Assembly: GCA_034687125.1 (NCBI GenBank)
Contig: JAQGBZ010000390.1
Location: 1 to 55,903 of the forward strand
Source: Neelides folsomi
Lineage: Eukaryota; Arthropoda; Collembola; Neelipleona; Neelidae
Direction of reading: 5' to 3'
DNA length: 55,903 nt
Positions within the stretch are counted from its first letter, which is position 1. Every line of letters begins with the position of its first letter. Below, one piece after another: positions 39,970 through 50,486 of this stretch. The position numbers and the translations under genes are program-made. The notes beneath the pieces are model-generated. The model searched no databases. It saw nothing but the letters and a program-made list of their open reading frames with translations, and was not told the origin of the DNA.

Positions 39970-40715
39970 ATGGCGGAAGGAATAGACCGGTTCAATTTTC
40001 ATCACATTTTGAATTATAAATCTCCAGCTTTGGAAAATAAAAGTCATGCTGATCTTCTAAGCAAATGGTTAAATATTTAACATTCACAACTCAATAATAA
40101 ATAATATTTTAAATGCTGACAAGTTATAAATATTTTATTTAACCATTTTGATTAAAGGTCTATTAAAGATGGACTTCAAATTCAAGCATACACTTTTGAT
40201 AAAGATTTCAAGGGATATCTTCTCGACCGTTTCATAGAAGTACTTATAATCATTTTTGTTTATTTTTTTACATAATCACACATAGGAAATCATTATTTCT
40301 AATTATTGTTAAACTTTCAAAGGATTTCTTTTCTGATATGAATGTTACTACAACGTTCCTTGTAGCTCCAAACCCAGCAAAGATTGGAATTCCTCGCCAT
40401 TTTTCTCCTATTGGTTTGATCTCAATCTGGCAGTTTAACAAAAAAAATACTCGTGTTTTATTATAAGGATCTTACTAATTCTCACCTATAAATTTCTATT
40501 ATGATCAAGGTGTTCCAGCCGAGTATATTCAATATGAAAAAGTCAATTGCAGAGAAACGTCAAAAACAATCTTTGACAAATTACTGAATCGTAAAGGATT
40601 CATTAAGAAAAACGGCTACATCCAAAAATGCTTTCCAGAGTTTTATGTTCCTGACGACCCAAGACACTTTGGAGAACGTGAAATTGAAATTCAAGATGAA
40701 TTGCGAAAAGTATGA
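39970..40715 (+). CDS. Unknown protein, possibly GNAT-like half
   Basis: Exons 39970-40067, 40158-40239, 40323-40413 and 40510-40715 join in phase (477 nt, 158 residues; stop TGA 40713-40715). The protein starts MAEGIDRFNFHHILNYKSPA and contains a segment IQAYTFDKDFKGYLLDRFIE. That segment has the spacing seen at the start of insect arylalkylamine-type acetyltransferases, but no acetyl-CoA motif is visible. The final codons CGA AAA GTA TGA contain a good 5' splice site (AAAA|GTATGA). Splicing there to an AG just before 42067 would join this frame to the next one in phase 0, giving a 314-residue two-part protein. I cannot choose between the two models. Function not recognised. Confidence 0.5.
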
Positions 40716-42066
40716 ATCGAGAATTTCTGTCAAAGGCCCTTATTCGACTTCGAGCATAATTGGGTCCGAAACAACTCGGGTTTTAAGCATGTTTGCACCG
40801 AGCGATTTTCTTTATATTTTTAACACATGTTAAGAGATGTATAAGGATTCAGAAAATTCTACATTTGTATCGAGTTCACGCCTCTGTGGTCCATGAAAAA
40901 TGGTTATAGGAAATAGTAACACTTAGGAGCCCAATTAGCCCGGGTCCCCAAACAACCCGGGGTGAAGCTATCGAGCGCTGAAACCCAATTAGCGTTAATC
41001 AGTGTCAGGTAGTCCATTCCACCCTTCCTCGCCCATTTCTAACCAAAACTACCTTTTTATCATTGATATTATGCTTTTAGAAAATATGCCAATAAGATGT
41101 TTGAATATATTTCATATTATTATATTTTATTTTATACTAATTATTATATTTATATAAAATTCAATACAATATTTAATTAAATGTAATAGGAATTGCGCGT
41201 GCTCTACCTCTGCCTCTCTTGTTCAAACTACACCAAGGGGAAGAGGTAGAGATTTTACAAAATAAATACATAAGAATATCCTGATTTTGTTTGTCTAGCT
41301 GTTGAAAAGTCGAAATTCTTTTATAATTCTGCCAATGACTGAAGAGATGTTCGGTAAATTGCTCTTCTTACAGCTAACATATAAGTGACTTTATTAAAGA
41401 TTTGTATATTTGAAAAACAAAATAATTGAATTAAAATATATCTGTATGTTATATTGCATAAGTAAATGAGTTACCTAATATTTTTGATTACTTGATCATT
41501 TTTACGATAATTTTTAGTATACTAGGTATATTGTTTATTATATTTTCGTATGGATCAACTATACTTATTCCAACTATACAATAAGCAACTATACAAATGA
41601 TATACTATACTTTATTCCACTATACAAAGTTTTAACTATACAATTGTACCACTATACATCATCTGCCTGTACATTACTCACTATACCTTTTCCGGAAACG
41701 ATGAAAAATCATCCAGTCTGGGTCAATACACCATTAGTAATACATTATATTGCATGAAAATTAAAAATATTTAACATACTGCACCGAGCTATTCTCTTCA
41801 TTTTATAACATGTTATAGAGATTTTAAAGCTCTTTAATGTAGCATTCGCCGTTTTTTGAGTTCATGTCCCGTTTTAATGTTATAAATATTTTAACCAATT
41901 AATCTTTTTAATTATGTAATTACATATATAAATAGGCCGAAACCAAGGCGAAACTATGGATAAGTACTTTTAAGGGGCCCAGATTAGACAGGAAGTCGAA
42001 TAAGGACCTTTTATTAAATTTTAAATTAAAAAACCATTAAATTAATTAAAATATTGCATATTTAAG
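40716..42066. repeat. Repeat-bearing gap or intron
   Basis: This stretch is either intergenic or a 1.36-kb intron. It holds two diverged direct copies of a roughly 150-190 bp sequence. The first copy's conserved core starts at GCACCGAGC 40795, just inside this span, and its upstream GGGTCC motif is at 40761. The second copy starts at GCACCGAGC 41781. Both continue through a TAACA(C)ATGTTA box, a GAGTTCA box and an A(A)GGGGCCCA/GGAGCCCA box. Between them lies a cluster of ACTATAC motifs (about 41555-41690). Possibly remnants of a mobile element. Confidence 0.5.
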
Positions 42067-42540
42067 ATGGTCTTGAAAGAAGATTCTCCTCATTTCATCA
42101 TCTACAAAAACGAGGAAAAGAGTGAATTTCTCATCCGGCTCTTTTACCATTTGGTCATTGGAGGAAGTCTTTGTCAATATGAGGATTATTACAAACCTTA
42201 TGTGGATGTTGCGACGGCCTTATATAAAGATCTTGTGGCTGTGTCACTCGATGGGTCAACGAATGATGAATCGATTCTTGTGTCTTCAGTCGTTGTGAAA
42301 GTTCTTGGATTAAAGAACGAAGGATATGGGTTGAAAAACGGGCAAATCATGGCTTCAAACAAAACATCAGTTTCATCTGCTGTTTTCAACTACGAGTATA
42401 GTCGGTACAAAGAAAAGGGAAATTATATCAAGATCGAGAAAAATACTCTTTTCGGAGAAAAAACAGACATCAATGACTTTTGCTATGTTTGTATTGATCC
42501 AGCAAAGAAAAAAGTATTCACAATTTATCACAAAGTTTAA
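42067..42540 (+). CDS. Unknown protein, possibly GNAT-like
   Basis: An open frame of 157 residues from ATG 42067. The start of the frame (FIIYKNEEKSEFLIRLFYHL) has the same pattern as part of the preceding gene. It is followed by KDLVAVSLDG and SILVSSVVVKVLGL, as in the beta strands after the first helices of arylalkylamine N-acetyltransferase-like proteins. No RxxGxG acetyl-CoA motif follows, so if it is a GNAT it is degenerate or incomplete. The sequence just before the ATG is TATTTAAG, which could be a splice acceptor. The frame may therefore be the last exon of the gene starting at 39970 rather than a separate gene. No signal peptide or membrane helix. Function not assigned. Confidence 0.5.
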   Translation: MVLKEDSPHFIIYKNEEKSEFLIRLFYHLVIGGSLCQYEDYYKPYVDVATALYKDLVAVSLDGSTNDESILVSSVVVKVLGLKNEGYGLKNGQIMASNKTSVSSAVFNYEYSRYKEKGNYIKIEKNTLFGEKTDINDFCYVCIDPAKKKVFTIYHKV

Positions 42541-42890
42541 ATACGACGAATAAAATAATTTTAATTAATTAACGTTGAATATCATGAATTTCTAATAACT
42601 CTTACCCGGGTTGGTTTAAATATTTTAGTAACATTTCATGAAATATATATCCAAAGCATATAACTTTATTTTCCCATTATTCCTACAATGCAATGTCCAA
42701 CACTAAACCCAATACAAAATGTTGCGATATAAAGAAGTGAGATTCAAGAACTCCACAAATATCATATTTCATTTAAATTGTAATTTTTCTTTTATTATTA
42801 GCCATTAGGTTAGTACTCTAATTACGCATCAATCATAGTTAAGTGTATTAAATAATAAAAGTGATAGTAAAAATCGAATTGCAATTAAAA
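42541..42890. other. Intergenic
   Basis: 350 bp, A+T-rich; promoter region of the Rab escort protein gene. Nothing specific recognised. Confidence 0.55.
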
Positions 42891-44738
42891 ATGGGCGATT
42901 CAGATCTTCCAGGCGAATTTGACGTTGTGGTCCTTGGAACTGGTTTAGTAGAGTCAATTGTTTCAGCAGCTTCAGCAAGAAATGGACATTCCGTTCTTCA
43001 TTTAGATCCGAGAGAATATTATGGAGCTAATTGGGCCACTCTTAGCTTTGACCAATGGACCGATGGGAAATTGTCTAAAGAATTCCAAGCGTTCGATGAG
43101 AAAATTCGAGTGGAAAATGATGTCAAAGACTTTGAGCAAATCTGGTACTTTGAAGATGAAAATGTGAGAAAATTGATTGACGACACAAAACGGAGATTCA
43201 ACATTGACATTTTCCCAAAAGTAAAATTTAATTACTCATTAACATTTAAATTAATTTTAGCTTCGTAAATTAATTTTAGCTTTGTCATTAAGAAATCTTC
43301 TACAGATATTTTATAATACTGATGACATACAAAGTATATTTATGGAATGTTCTTAATTTGTTTTCAGGCGATTGAAGCTCGAGAGGAATTGATTCAACTT
43401 CTCATCGATTCAAATGTTTCTCGTTATTTGGAATTTAAATGTGTGACAAGACTTTTGACTAATTTAGAGGGAATTGGAAGAACAACGATCGAAGAGATTC
43501 CTCTTTCAAAATCAGACATTTTCACGTCAAAATCCATTTCCTTGCTCGACAAAAGAACTCTGATGAAATTTATTGAGAATATTACAAAAGGCGATGACCA
43601 GAAGATGAGCTTTGAAGAAATAGCAAAATCTGCCAAAATCTCACCCAAAGTCACACATCTTATTAAAGCGGCCATTGGTGATGGGATTTATGAAGAGAAT
43701 TTTGTGCCAGTTTGTCAAAGGTTCTTAGGATCAATTGGGAGATATGGGAATTCAACTCCCTTTTTATGGACTCTTTATGGAATCAGTACGTTAAGTTTTA
43801 ACTCTTATAAAACTCCACTTTATTATTATAATTTAATATATTAAATCCTTATTTATCTTGATTTTTTTTCAGGTGAAGTTTGTCAAGCTTTTTGCCGTCT
43901 TTCAGCAATATACGGAGGAATTTTTATATTAAATCGTCCAATTGAATCATTGAATATCACACCTGACCAAATTGAACTACGCATTAAAGAGAAAGAGTTT
44001 AAAACAAAATTTTTAGTTCTTGGTCCGGAATTTACAATGAAAGAGTCAAAGCTAAAGAAATCTCATTCATATATCCGTGCTCTACTAATTACAACCGGAT
44101 TGATAAAGAAATCAGAAAAGGATGTGGGAGTTATTTCGAAATATAAGATTGATCATTTTGATGTGATTGAACTCGACCATTCCAGTCTGGCCGTCTCAAA
44201 GGATTTCAGTAAAAACTTAATTAAATCTAATCATAAACCCATTTAAATGATTTTAAATATATTATATTATGTGAATTAGTAATAAAAAATAAAAAGGTAT
44301 AAAAAGTGACTATTAAAACAATGAAAATTTTTTTGTACAGAATTGATTCATATCACTTGCAAAGAAGGCGATAAAGTTAATTCCATCAAAACTTACATTG
44401 AAGAGGAATTCTCCCCCTTTCTCAATTTTTCACCCAAAGAAGAAAACGATGGAGAGGAAACGGATAAAGCCGATGTTCTTTATGCTTCTTACTTCAGAAT
44501 TCATTCAAATGAATTTGAGGACTTTGAAAATGACTCGATTTTTTATTCATCTCCTTTTTCGTCCAACATTGACGAGAGCATTGCGAAGGCAAAGAAAATA
44601 TTTGAAAAGATTTACCCAGAGGAAGAATTTCTTCCACCAGCTCCTTCACCTGATGAGCAAATCGAAGAAAATGAAATTCCAATGCCTCCTGAACCTGAAT
44701 CTGATATTTGCGAGAAAATAACTGAAGATGAGTCATGA
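42891..44738 (+). CDS. Rep: Rab escort protein (Rab geranylgeranyltransferase component A)
   Basis: Exons 42891-43220, 43368-43785, 43873-44208 and 44341-44738 total 1482 nt (493 residues), all phases consistent. REP binds newly made Rab GTPases and presents them to Rab geranylgeranyltransferase, then delivers them to membranes; it is related to GDP-dissociation inhibitor. Seen: the GDI-type N-terminus [20 protein letters not shown], then [20 protein letters not shown], which is the classic SCR1 block. Later come [26 protein letters not shown] (SCR3-like), [20 protein letters not shown] with the RP(I) motif, and a C-terminal acidic Pro-rich tail ([20 protein letters not shown]). REP, rather than GDI, is indicated by the divergent GTGLVES (GDI has GTGLTEC) and by the tail. 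It is shorter than the human proteins, with a reduced SCR2 insert. Confidence 0.94.
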
Positions 44739-45258
44739 GCCTTTTTTATTATCTTTGTTGAATTTTAATACCCGTGTTTGTAAGTCGTAATAATATTTAT
44801 GTAAAAAAACAGATTTACATCAATTTATGTAATTTTATTCATCTTTAATACCTGCATATATTAATTATTTAATATATGCAGGTGTTGAACGATCATTAAA
44901 TAATTTTATATCTTCATTGATCCTTGATATTATGCATAATTCCACTGCATGGAGTTAATATTCTCATATTTATTAAAAATAGACTAAAAAGAAGCACTTT
45001 GGCTTATTGATTAGTACCTATTAACGAATCTACATTCTACATATTTGTTAAATTATATTACAATTTTATAATCAACTTTTATATTCGTATGTTTAATCTT
45101 TTTGATTTTTGTGGAAAGTTATTTAATATTGCCATAATATTCCATGATAGTATATAAACTCTCCTATTGAAAAGGTTTCTCTTCACTAGGAATTATTTTC
45201 AATTTTGATCAATTTGCACGAGCACCAAGTTAGTTTCATTATAAGTAATAGTAAGAAA
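44739..45258. other. Intergenic
   Basis: 3' flank of the Rab escort gene including the short hairpin, then the upstream region of the sequon-rich gene. No exon seen. Confidence 0.55.
44850..44883. repeat. Short perfect hairpin after the Rab escort gene
   Basis: ACCTGCATATATT (44850-44862) and AATATATGCAGGT (44871-44883) are exact reverse complements around an 8-nt A+T loop, 112 nt downstream of the stop codon. It could form a stem in the 3' UTR or mark 3' end formation. No further evidence. Confidence 0.5.
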
Positions 45259-46186
45259 ATGTATATCAATTATTGGGCACCGTTTTGCAAACTATTTGCT
45301 TTCAGCTCATTTTTCTTCCCTGCTATCATTATCAAAAATCCATCAATTCCTACAGAATATAACCCAACTCAGGTAAAATTATGCGAATTAAAAGATTTCA
45401 TCCAAATCCAAATCCTTTTTTTAATTTCAATAAATATAATAATGTGGAACTAACTGAATCGGCATGTAAAAATGACTATTTTCTTATATTACCTATAATA
45501 CCATTATGGTATTATAATGTGATATATTATTTTCCCAGGGATGTAACGACTCTCTTATTATAATGAGTAACAACACAAACTCAATTCTAGGAAGTTCCAA
45601 TAATTCAATATCAATGTCCGCACCATTGCTTCCTTGTCATTCGACAACAACTTTAAAACCAATGCAGGGAAATGCAACACAATTAAATTCAACCCAAGCA
45701 AATCCTACAATGCAACCAAATACAACAATTCAAGTAAATGAAACAATGCAACCGAATACAACAATTGAGACAAATCAAACAACACAAGCAAATCTGACTT
45801 CAGAAGCATTAACTCCCAAATTTACTACTCCTATGATGGAAGGAAATATAACACAAGTTAATACAACACAAAATTCTTCTTCTCCAACACCACCACCAGC
45901 AGCGGAAATTCCAGCCAAAGTGGCTGATCAAATAAATTCAACACAGCCAATTCCGAAAGACCAGGAACTCCCGGAAACTGTAATGAATTCGACTGATATA
46001 GCATCTTCAAATACAAATCCAATGTCAAAGCCAATAAATTTCACCACGGTTCAGCCAGTGGAAACTGGAAAAACCGAAGGAGTTGAAATAATGGGAGAAG
46101 GAAAGACAGTTCCATTATCAAATATTACGTCCAAATCTTCAGATACAAATGGAGGAAATCAAGAAAATCATTATCAGGATCCTTGA
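45259..46186 (+). CDS. Secreted mucin-like protein dense in N-glycosylation sequons
   Basis: Two exons, 45259-45372 and 45539-46186, joined in phase 0 give 253 residues. Exon 1 encodes a hydrophobic signal segment (FCKLFAFSSFFFPAIIIKNP). The rest is low-complexity Asn, Thr, Gln, Ser and Pro. It contains a run of short repeats of the type N-x-T/S-x-(Q/M): NATQLNSTQANPTMQPNTTI followed by VNETMQPNTTIETNQTT and ANLT. Counting N-x-S/T with x not Pro gives well over a dozen sequons across the protein, about one every six residues in the repeat block. There is no C-terminal hydrophobic anchor, so it is probably fully secreted. The closest functional idea is a heavily glycosylated mucus, peritrophic, salivary or gel component (inference). 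Only two Cys occur in the mature part. Confidence 0.75.
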
Positions 46187-46651
46187 GCATTCACATCAAC
46201 CAGAGTTAAAATTCCAAATGAAGAAATGACATAAAGTGATCAGTAAATGCAAATGAAATATTAAATACTTTTATTCGCGTATAATATAATAAAATAGATA
46301 CTTATTACAATTAATTGTATAAAATATGAAAGTAGAAAAAGCTAATTTTCAATAATTTAAAAATGGCTTATGTTTTAAAACTTACTTTAAAATAAATTGC
46401 ATGCATTAGATTATTTTTATCCTAAATTAAAATTTTATTACATTGATATTGCACGCTACATGCCCACAAATTTTAATATAATAAAAGTGAAATTCAGTTG
46501 AATATTTAAAATAATGGTCCATTGAATAGGCCTTGTATTATAAGTAAGCATTTTCACATTCATGTATGAGTTAAACTGTTATATTAAGCAGAGTTGAAGA
46601 CAATTTTTTTGAACTCCCAATGAATGGATGACGTCTGTAAGCAGCATGTGT
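46187..46651. other. Convergent 3' flank
   Basis: Between the 3' ends of the mucin-like gene (+) and the Jupiter-like gene (-). A+T-rich, no exon seen. Confidence 0.6.
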
Positions 46652-47500
46652 TTAATGGTAGCTTTGAGCGAAGTGTTTTCGGCACGTCCGGCGAGGGCTC
46701 TATAAATAATAATTCGTGTTAGAAGATGAAAATTAAATATCATTAACTTTGTTTAATTAATTTTTAAAATTTATTAATTTAATTACATTGCCATATCCAA
46801 TCATATTGAGTGGATTTCCGCTGCTCTCGCGAGTGTTCTTTCGGAATGAGTCAGATCGAGAAGATTCGCCAGCTTCGTATGCCTAATTTTTAAAAAATTA
46901 AATTATTTATATATTAAATTCATTAGGTTAATTATTATGAATATTAAATTATATAAAACTTACACTATCTCCACGTTCAGTATTCGCTTGGGTAATTTTC
47001 CCAGTCACTTCTCCATTACGCCTGAGCCTGGCGCTGGCACTTTGCTGGTTCACTTCTGGGCTCATGTCATTATTGAAAATGTCACTTTTCATGTGGTAGA
47101 ATCGATTCCGTTGGAAGGCCGTTGGCTGATAATCCCCACTGCCACCGCCAATTGGAGAGCCAAAGATCTTCTCAAATGAAGACGATGGTCGTTGAGCTCC
47201 TGCGGCAGGCCGATTGTTAAGGTCTCGATTTCCGTAAACATTGTCAAATGACGAGTTCGATTCAGCTCTGTGAGGCGCCCGCTCATACTGCTCACATTCA
47301 AACAATCATTTTAAATAAAAAATGAGAATAATTTTATAGGTAAAATTAATTTATGGTAATTTAAATTGAAAATAAATTAATTGACCAACCCTTGATTGAA
47401 TTGAATGTATGGAACCTCGTTGTGTAGGTTCTTGCATTTGTGGCGGTCCATTTTGCTGGATCACATCCCGGATCACTTGCTGCTCGTAAACTGGATCCAT
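46652..47500 (-). CDS. Candidate Jupiter/HN1-like microtubule-associated protein
   Basis: Exons 47500-47390, 47287-46964, 46882-46787 and 46699-46652 (tentative last exon) total 579 nt, about 192 residues. The protein is hydrophilic and disordered-looking, rich in Arg, Asn, Ser, Gln and Gly. It carries RPSSSFEKIFGSPIGGG followed by FQRNRFYHMKSDIFNN. This echoes the GGGSS-x-IFG ... KNRMASNIF pattern of Drosophila Jupiter and vertebrate HN1/JPT proteins, as I remember them. RKNTRESSGNPLNMIGYGN could match a later conserved NP-x-G segment. The first exon (MDPVYEQQVIRDVIQQNGPP) has no counterpart I recognise. The frame of the last short exon is not certain: other frames there are open longer. Function, if the match holds, is binding to microtubules. 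Confidence 0.55.
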
Positions 47501-49720
47501 GATGATTCTTGGCCGTTAACTCTCAACGTCACTTTGAAGGGTTTGAAGATGAAAGCAAAAAAGAGGACTTTGAATTCTGAGTTTTTTCTCCTTACGCAAC
47601 TTTCAACGCCCATGCCCCTTATTTGGTCGATATTTTTCGATCATTGCCCTGGCAATCCGAAAACCAACCTGGCTCACCTTTTAATTGGGGAATATAGGGA
47701 GAACAAGAACTCGAATCTCGGGTTCGTTTTTAACCCTATTGCATGGTATTGCATGTCGTCCTTATTAATTTATTATATAGCAAGAAATATTACGTATTAT
47801 GAAAATAATGTTATATATACGCGAATTAATTATCTACCTTTATAAAATATTAAGCTTTGAATTTGTTCGGGGAGTTTCCTCTCTTAATACAACAGGGTGG
47901 GCTGAATAAAAATTACCATCCTGACCGGAATCTTTCCGAGGTCAAAATGACGGGCGAATTTTTTTAATTAACCCAATCGTCCTCGAGAAATCTGCGACAA
48001 TGTGGGTTTTGGCAAGGAGGAGTTTCACAAACTTTTGAAATATTTTGTAAAAGTTGGCGAGTTTGAGTTTGAGGCAAACGTTTCAATAGGAACGAATTTA
48101 AAATATTTCCCAAGATTTCCGACTTTTCGAACTAAAAGCCCATTTTAATTGATCACTAAATAGATTCATTTCTTTTCATATTGTATTAGAGAAATCGGAG
48201 TCCGTTTCGCCGTTCCGGCTCAGGTAATGCCAGATTCGGGTAGCAAATTCCCAACTCTGGGTCATAGTCATGATTTTGAAAGGTGTAGATGGTGTTACAT
48301 AAAACAAAAAAGTTCATATAAAAGAAATAAGAAAAAATGATTAAGAAATATATAAAATTACCTATGTATGAATATACGATATATTAAAATATACCTAATA
48401 TAAGTATAGTGGTTTTATTAAATGTACTTATAAACAATCCCTTTTAACCTCAATTAGAAATATGCACCCTTCATAAATAACGGTAAAAGCCGACTTTCGT
48501 GTACATAATCAATAACCCAAAAATATCTATTTAATACACATCTTAGTGAAAGTGTACCATTTAAATTACCGTTTCAATAGAAAGTTTATGAGCCGCTTTT
48601 AAATATACATGCAAACTATTGTAACTTGCTATTATTAATTGTGAAGAAAATATAAAATGCCCGAAAATTGTACGAATCGAGACTGACTCAAGAAGCAAAG
48701 GACCGGCTCTCAAGCAGAAGGAGGAACCGCTGCAGGAAGAATCATCGATACTAGGACCCCGGGTACTGTCGTCTCGCTGTTACTGTGCGTATTAAGTTAC
48801 GCCCGTAACAGCCCTAAAAATCTTTTCTAAACTCTGAATAAATTAGACAGTTCTTTTTAATTCCCTCTCTATTCAATTAACTTATCATCCGCGTATCCTT
48901 TGACTCGTCACCTACTTTCTTATCATCATATTACAGGTGAGTTAATTAAAAAACTCTCCCGTCATTTAAATAATGGAAGGATTCAGTATTGTTGTAATAA
49001 AAGCTAAAAGTCGACGGATTAGGAAACTGATACTTTACAAAGATAGACCAGCAATGGGCCCGTTTTCCTACGAGTTACTAAATTACTATCACTTCCCGAA
49101 GTCTTCAATTAACACAAGCAATAAAAGAAATCATATGATTTTTATGAAAAACTGAGAGTCAGAGATTACAAGATGCTGAGAGTAAAAGAGGGACTGAATA
49201 GGAAATAAAGTTCATCAAAGACATTTATATTTAAGTAATTAACACAATTAGCATATTCGCCTTCTTCCTATACTTTCCACACATTTCGCACATTTATTTA
49301 TATATGAATGGGGGAATGAACTCAAATCATTTTCACTTACCATTATGTTCATAACAATAATCATATTCATTTCCTATTAATTATTATAGAAGTAAAATGT
49401 TATCCATTACAATTTATTTTATCATCAGCTTTAATGAAAGCATAATACAAATGTAATAATTTATATATTGTAATAACCATTCTCTTCGCTTTTCATGATT
49501 TTGAATAAATAAGAATTCAAAGCTTTTTCGATCAAGATAGATCTGTAATAATTAATTATTAAGTCTTTATATTTAACTCGGTAAGTATCATTGATCAACA
49601 CAGTTGATGAACAATGATGTCAATGTCGTATTTGTTATAGTCGGATAGATAATCGTAGAAGAGTAATGCTAATGTAACAAAAGCTTAGCTATGAAAATTA
49701 TTAGTATTTATAATCAATAA
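47501..49720. other. Intergenic with decayed gene-end copy
   Basis: Upstream of the Jupiter-like gene. A G+C-richer patch at about 48660-48810 may be a promoter or untranslated exon. A degraded copy of the DUF4789 gene 5' region lies at 49081-49303 (listed separately). No intact gene seen. Confidence 0.55.
49081..49303 (-). pseudogene. Decayed copy of the DUF4789 gene exon 1 and promoter
   Basis: This 223-bp segment matches 51288-51623, in the same orientation, at roughly 85-90% over two blocks. AATTACTATCACTTCCCGAA opens both, and both share a CTTCAATTAACACAAGCA core and later a TTACAAGATGCTGAGAG-like core. Relative to the intact copy, it lacks about 90 bp covering the initiator ATG, the start of the signal-peptide codons and the TATA element, and has a 2-bp loss that shifts frame. 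It therefore cannot encode the protein. It is a partial segmental duplicate, about 2.2 kb from its source, with the MITE in between. Confidence 0.8.
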
Positions 49721-50469
49721 GGGCGGAGACTATGTGGAGAGTTAGAGAGGTTTAGAGGGAGTTTGCTTAAAGCTAAACCAATTTCAGACTATGTCAAAAT
49801 GGGTTCAAGCCAAATAGTCCAGAATTTGAGTTAAGATGAGTTTAGTTGATTTCTGGTCTATGTGCGGTTTAAGCTGGCTTAAATATAAATTTTAAGCTGG
49901 CTTAAATATAAATTTTAAGCTGATTGCTTATTCTCGCTCTTGAGCAGATTTAAGCAGGATTAAATTTTTTTTTCTACATTACTACACCAGTTCATATTTA
50001 TAAATTATATCTTTTAATGGTGTTTTAACTAATTTTAACTATTATTAAACAAAAGTGATAAACGTGGGAGCCCAATTCTATTTTGTGAAAACACTGGCTC
50101 TCTGTGAAAACTCGAGTAAAGAATTTACAAATTCAATCCTTTCATAAGAGTCTGCTTCAAAGAATAAGCCAAACTCCATCAAAATCTACAAGCACATGGG
50201 AAGTGTGGATAGAATTATTGATTTTGTGCTTCGTTTATCCGCATATAAAGTAAAGCCTGGTTTAAGCTAAGTTAAACCAGATTTCTGGTTTAAGCTAAGT
50301 TAAACCAGATTTCTGGTTTAAGCTAAGTTAAACCAGATTTCTGGTTTAAGACTAAACACACATAGACCAGAATTTTATTCCCGACTTAAGGCGGTTTAAT
50401 TTTTGCTTAAGTAGGTTTAGCTAAACTCATTTAAACCTTCTTAACCCTCCAACCAGATAGTCTCCGCCC
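49721..50469. mobile_element. PIF/Harbinger-like MITE, complete, 749 bp
   Basis: Terminal inverted repeats start GGGCGGAGACTAT (49721-49733) and end ATAGTCTCCGCCC (50457-50469), 13 bp perfect. Imperfect pairing continues inward to about 37 bp (TGG, GGTTT). The element is flanked by TAA on both sides (49718-49720 and 50470-50472), a 3-bp TNA-type target duplication as made by PIF/Harbinger transposases. There is no transposase frame, so it is non-autonomous. The interior is built from TTTAAGC/GCTTAAA-like motifs, including two tandem arrays: about 49870-49925 (unit near AAGCTGGCTTAAATATAAAT, two copies plus a partial) and about 50258-50345 (28-bp unit, three copies). Confidence 0.88.
50258..50350. 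repeat. 28-bp tandem repeat inside the MITE, about 3 copies
   Basis: The unit TGGTTTAAGCTAAGTTAAAC plus CAGATTTC repeats three times almost perfectly, then breaks off at TGGTTTAAGACTAAAC. Each unit is itself a near palindrome (CTGGTTTAA...TTAAACCAG), so the array can form serial hairpins. Confidence 0.85.
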
Positions 50470-50486
50470 TAAAAGTTATTGGTAAG

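Noticed and set aside
46652..46699. Longer alternative frames for the last exon of the Jupiter-like gene
   Set aside because: They need an acceptor two bases downstream or a phase change. I kept the canonical phase-0 TAG acceptor but marked it tentative.
47405..47845. Plus-strand open frame of 146 codons
   Set aside because: It overlaps the first exon and promoter of the minus-strand Jupiter-like gene and lacks a plausible product.
50230..50350. Possible CRISPR-like array from the 28-bp spaced repeats
   Set aside because: The units are directly abutting, with no unique spacers, are palindromic and lie inside a MITE in eukaryotic DNA.
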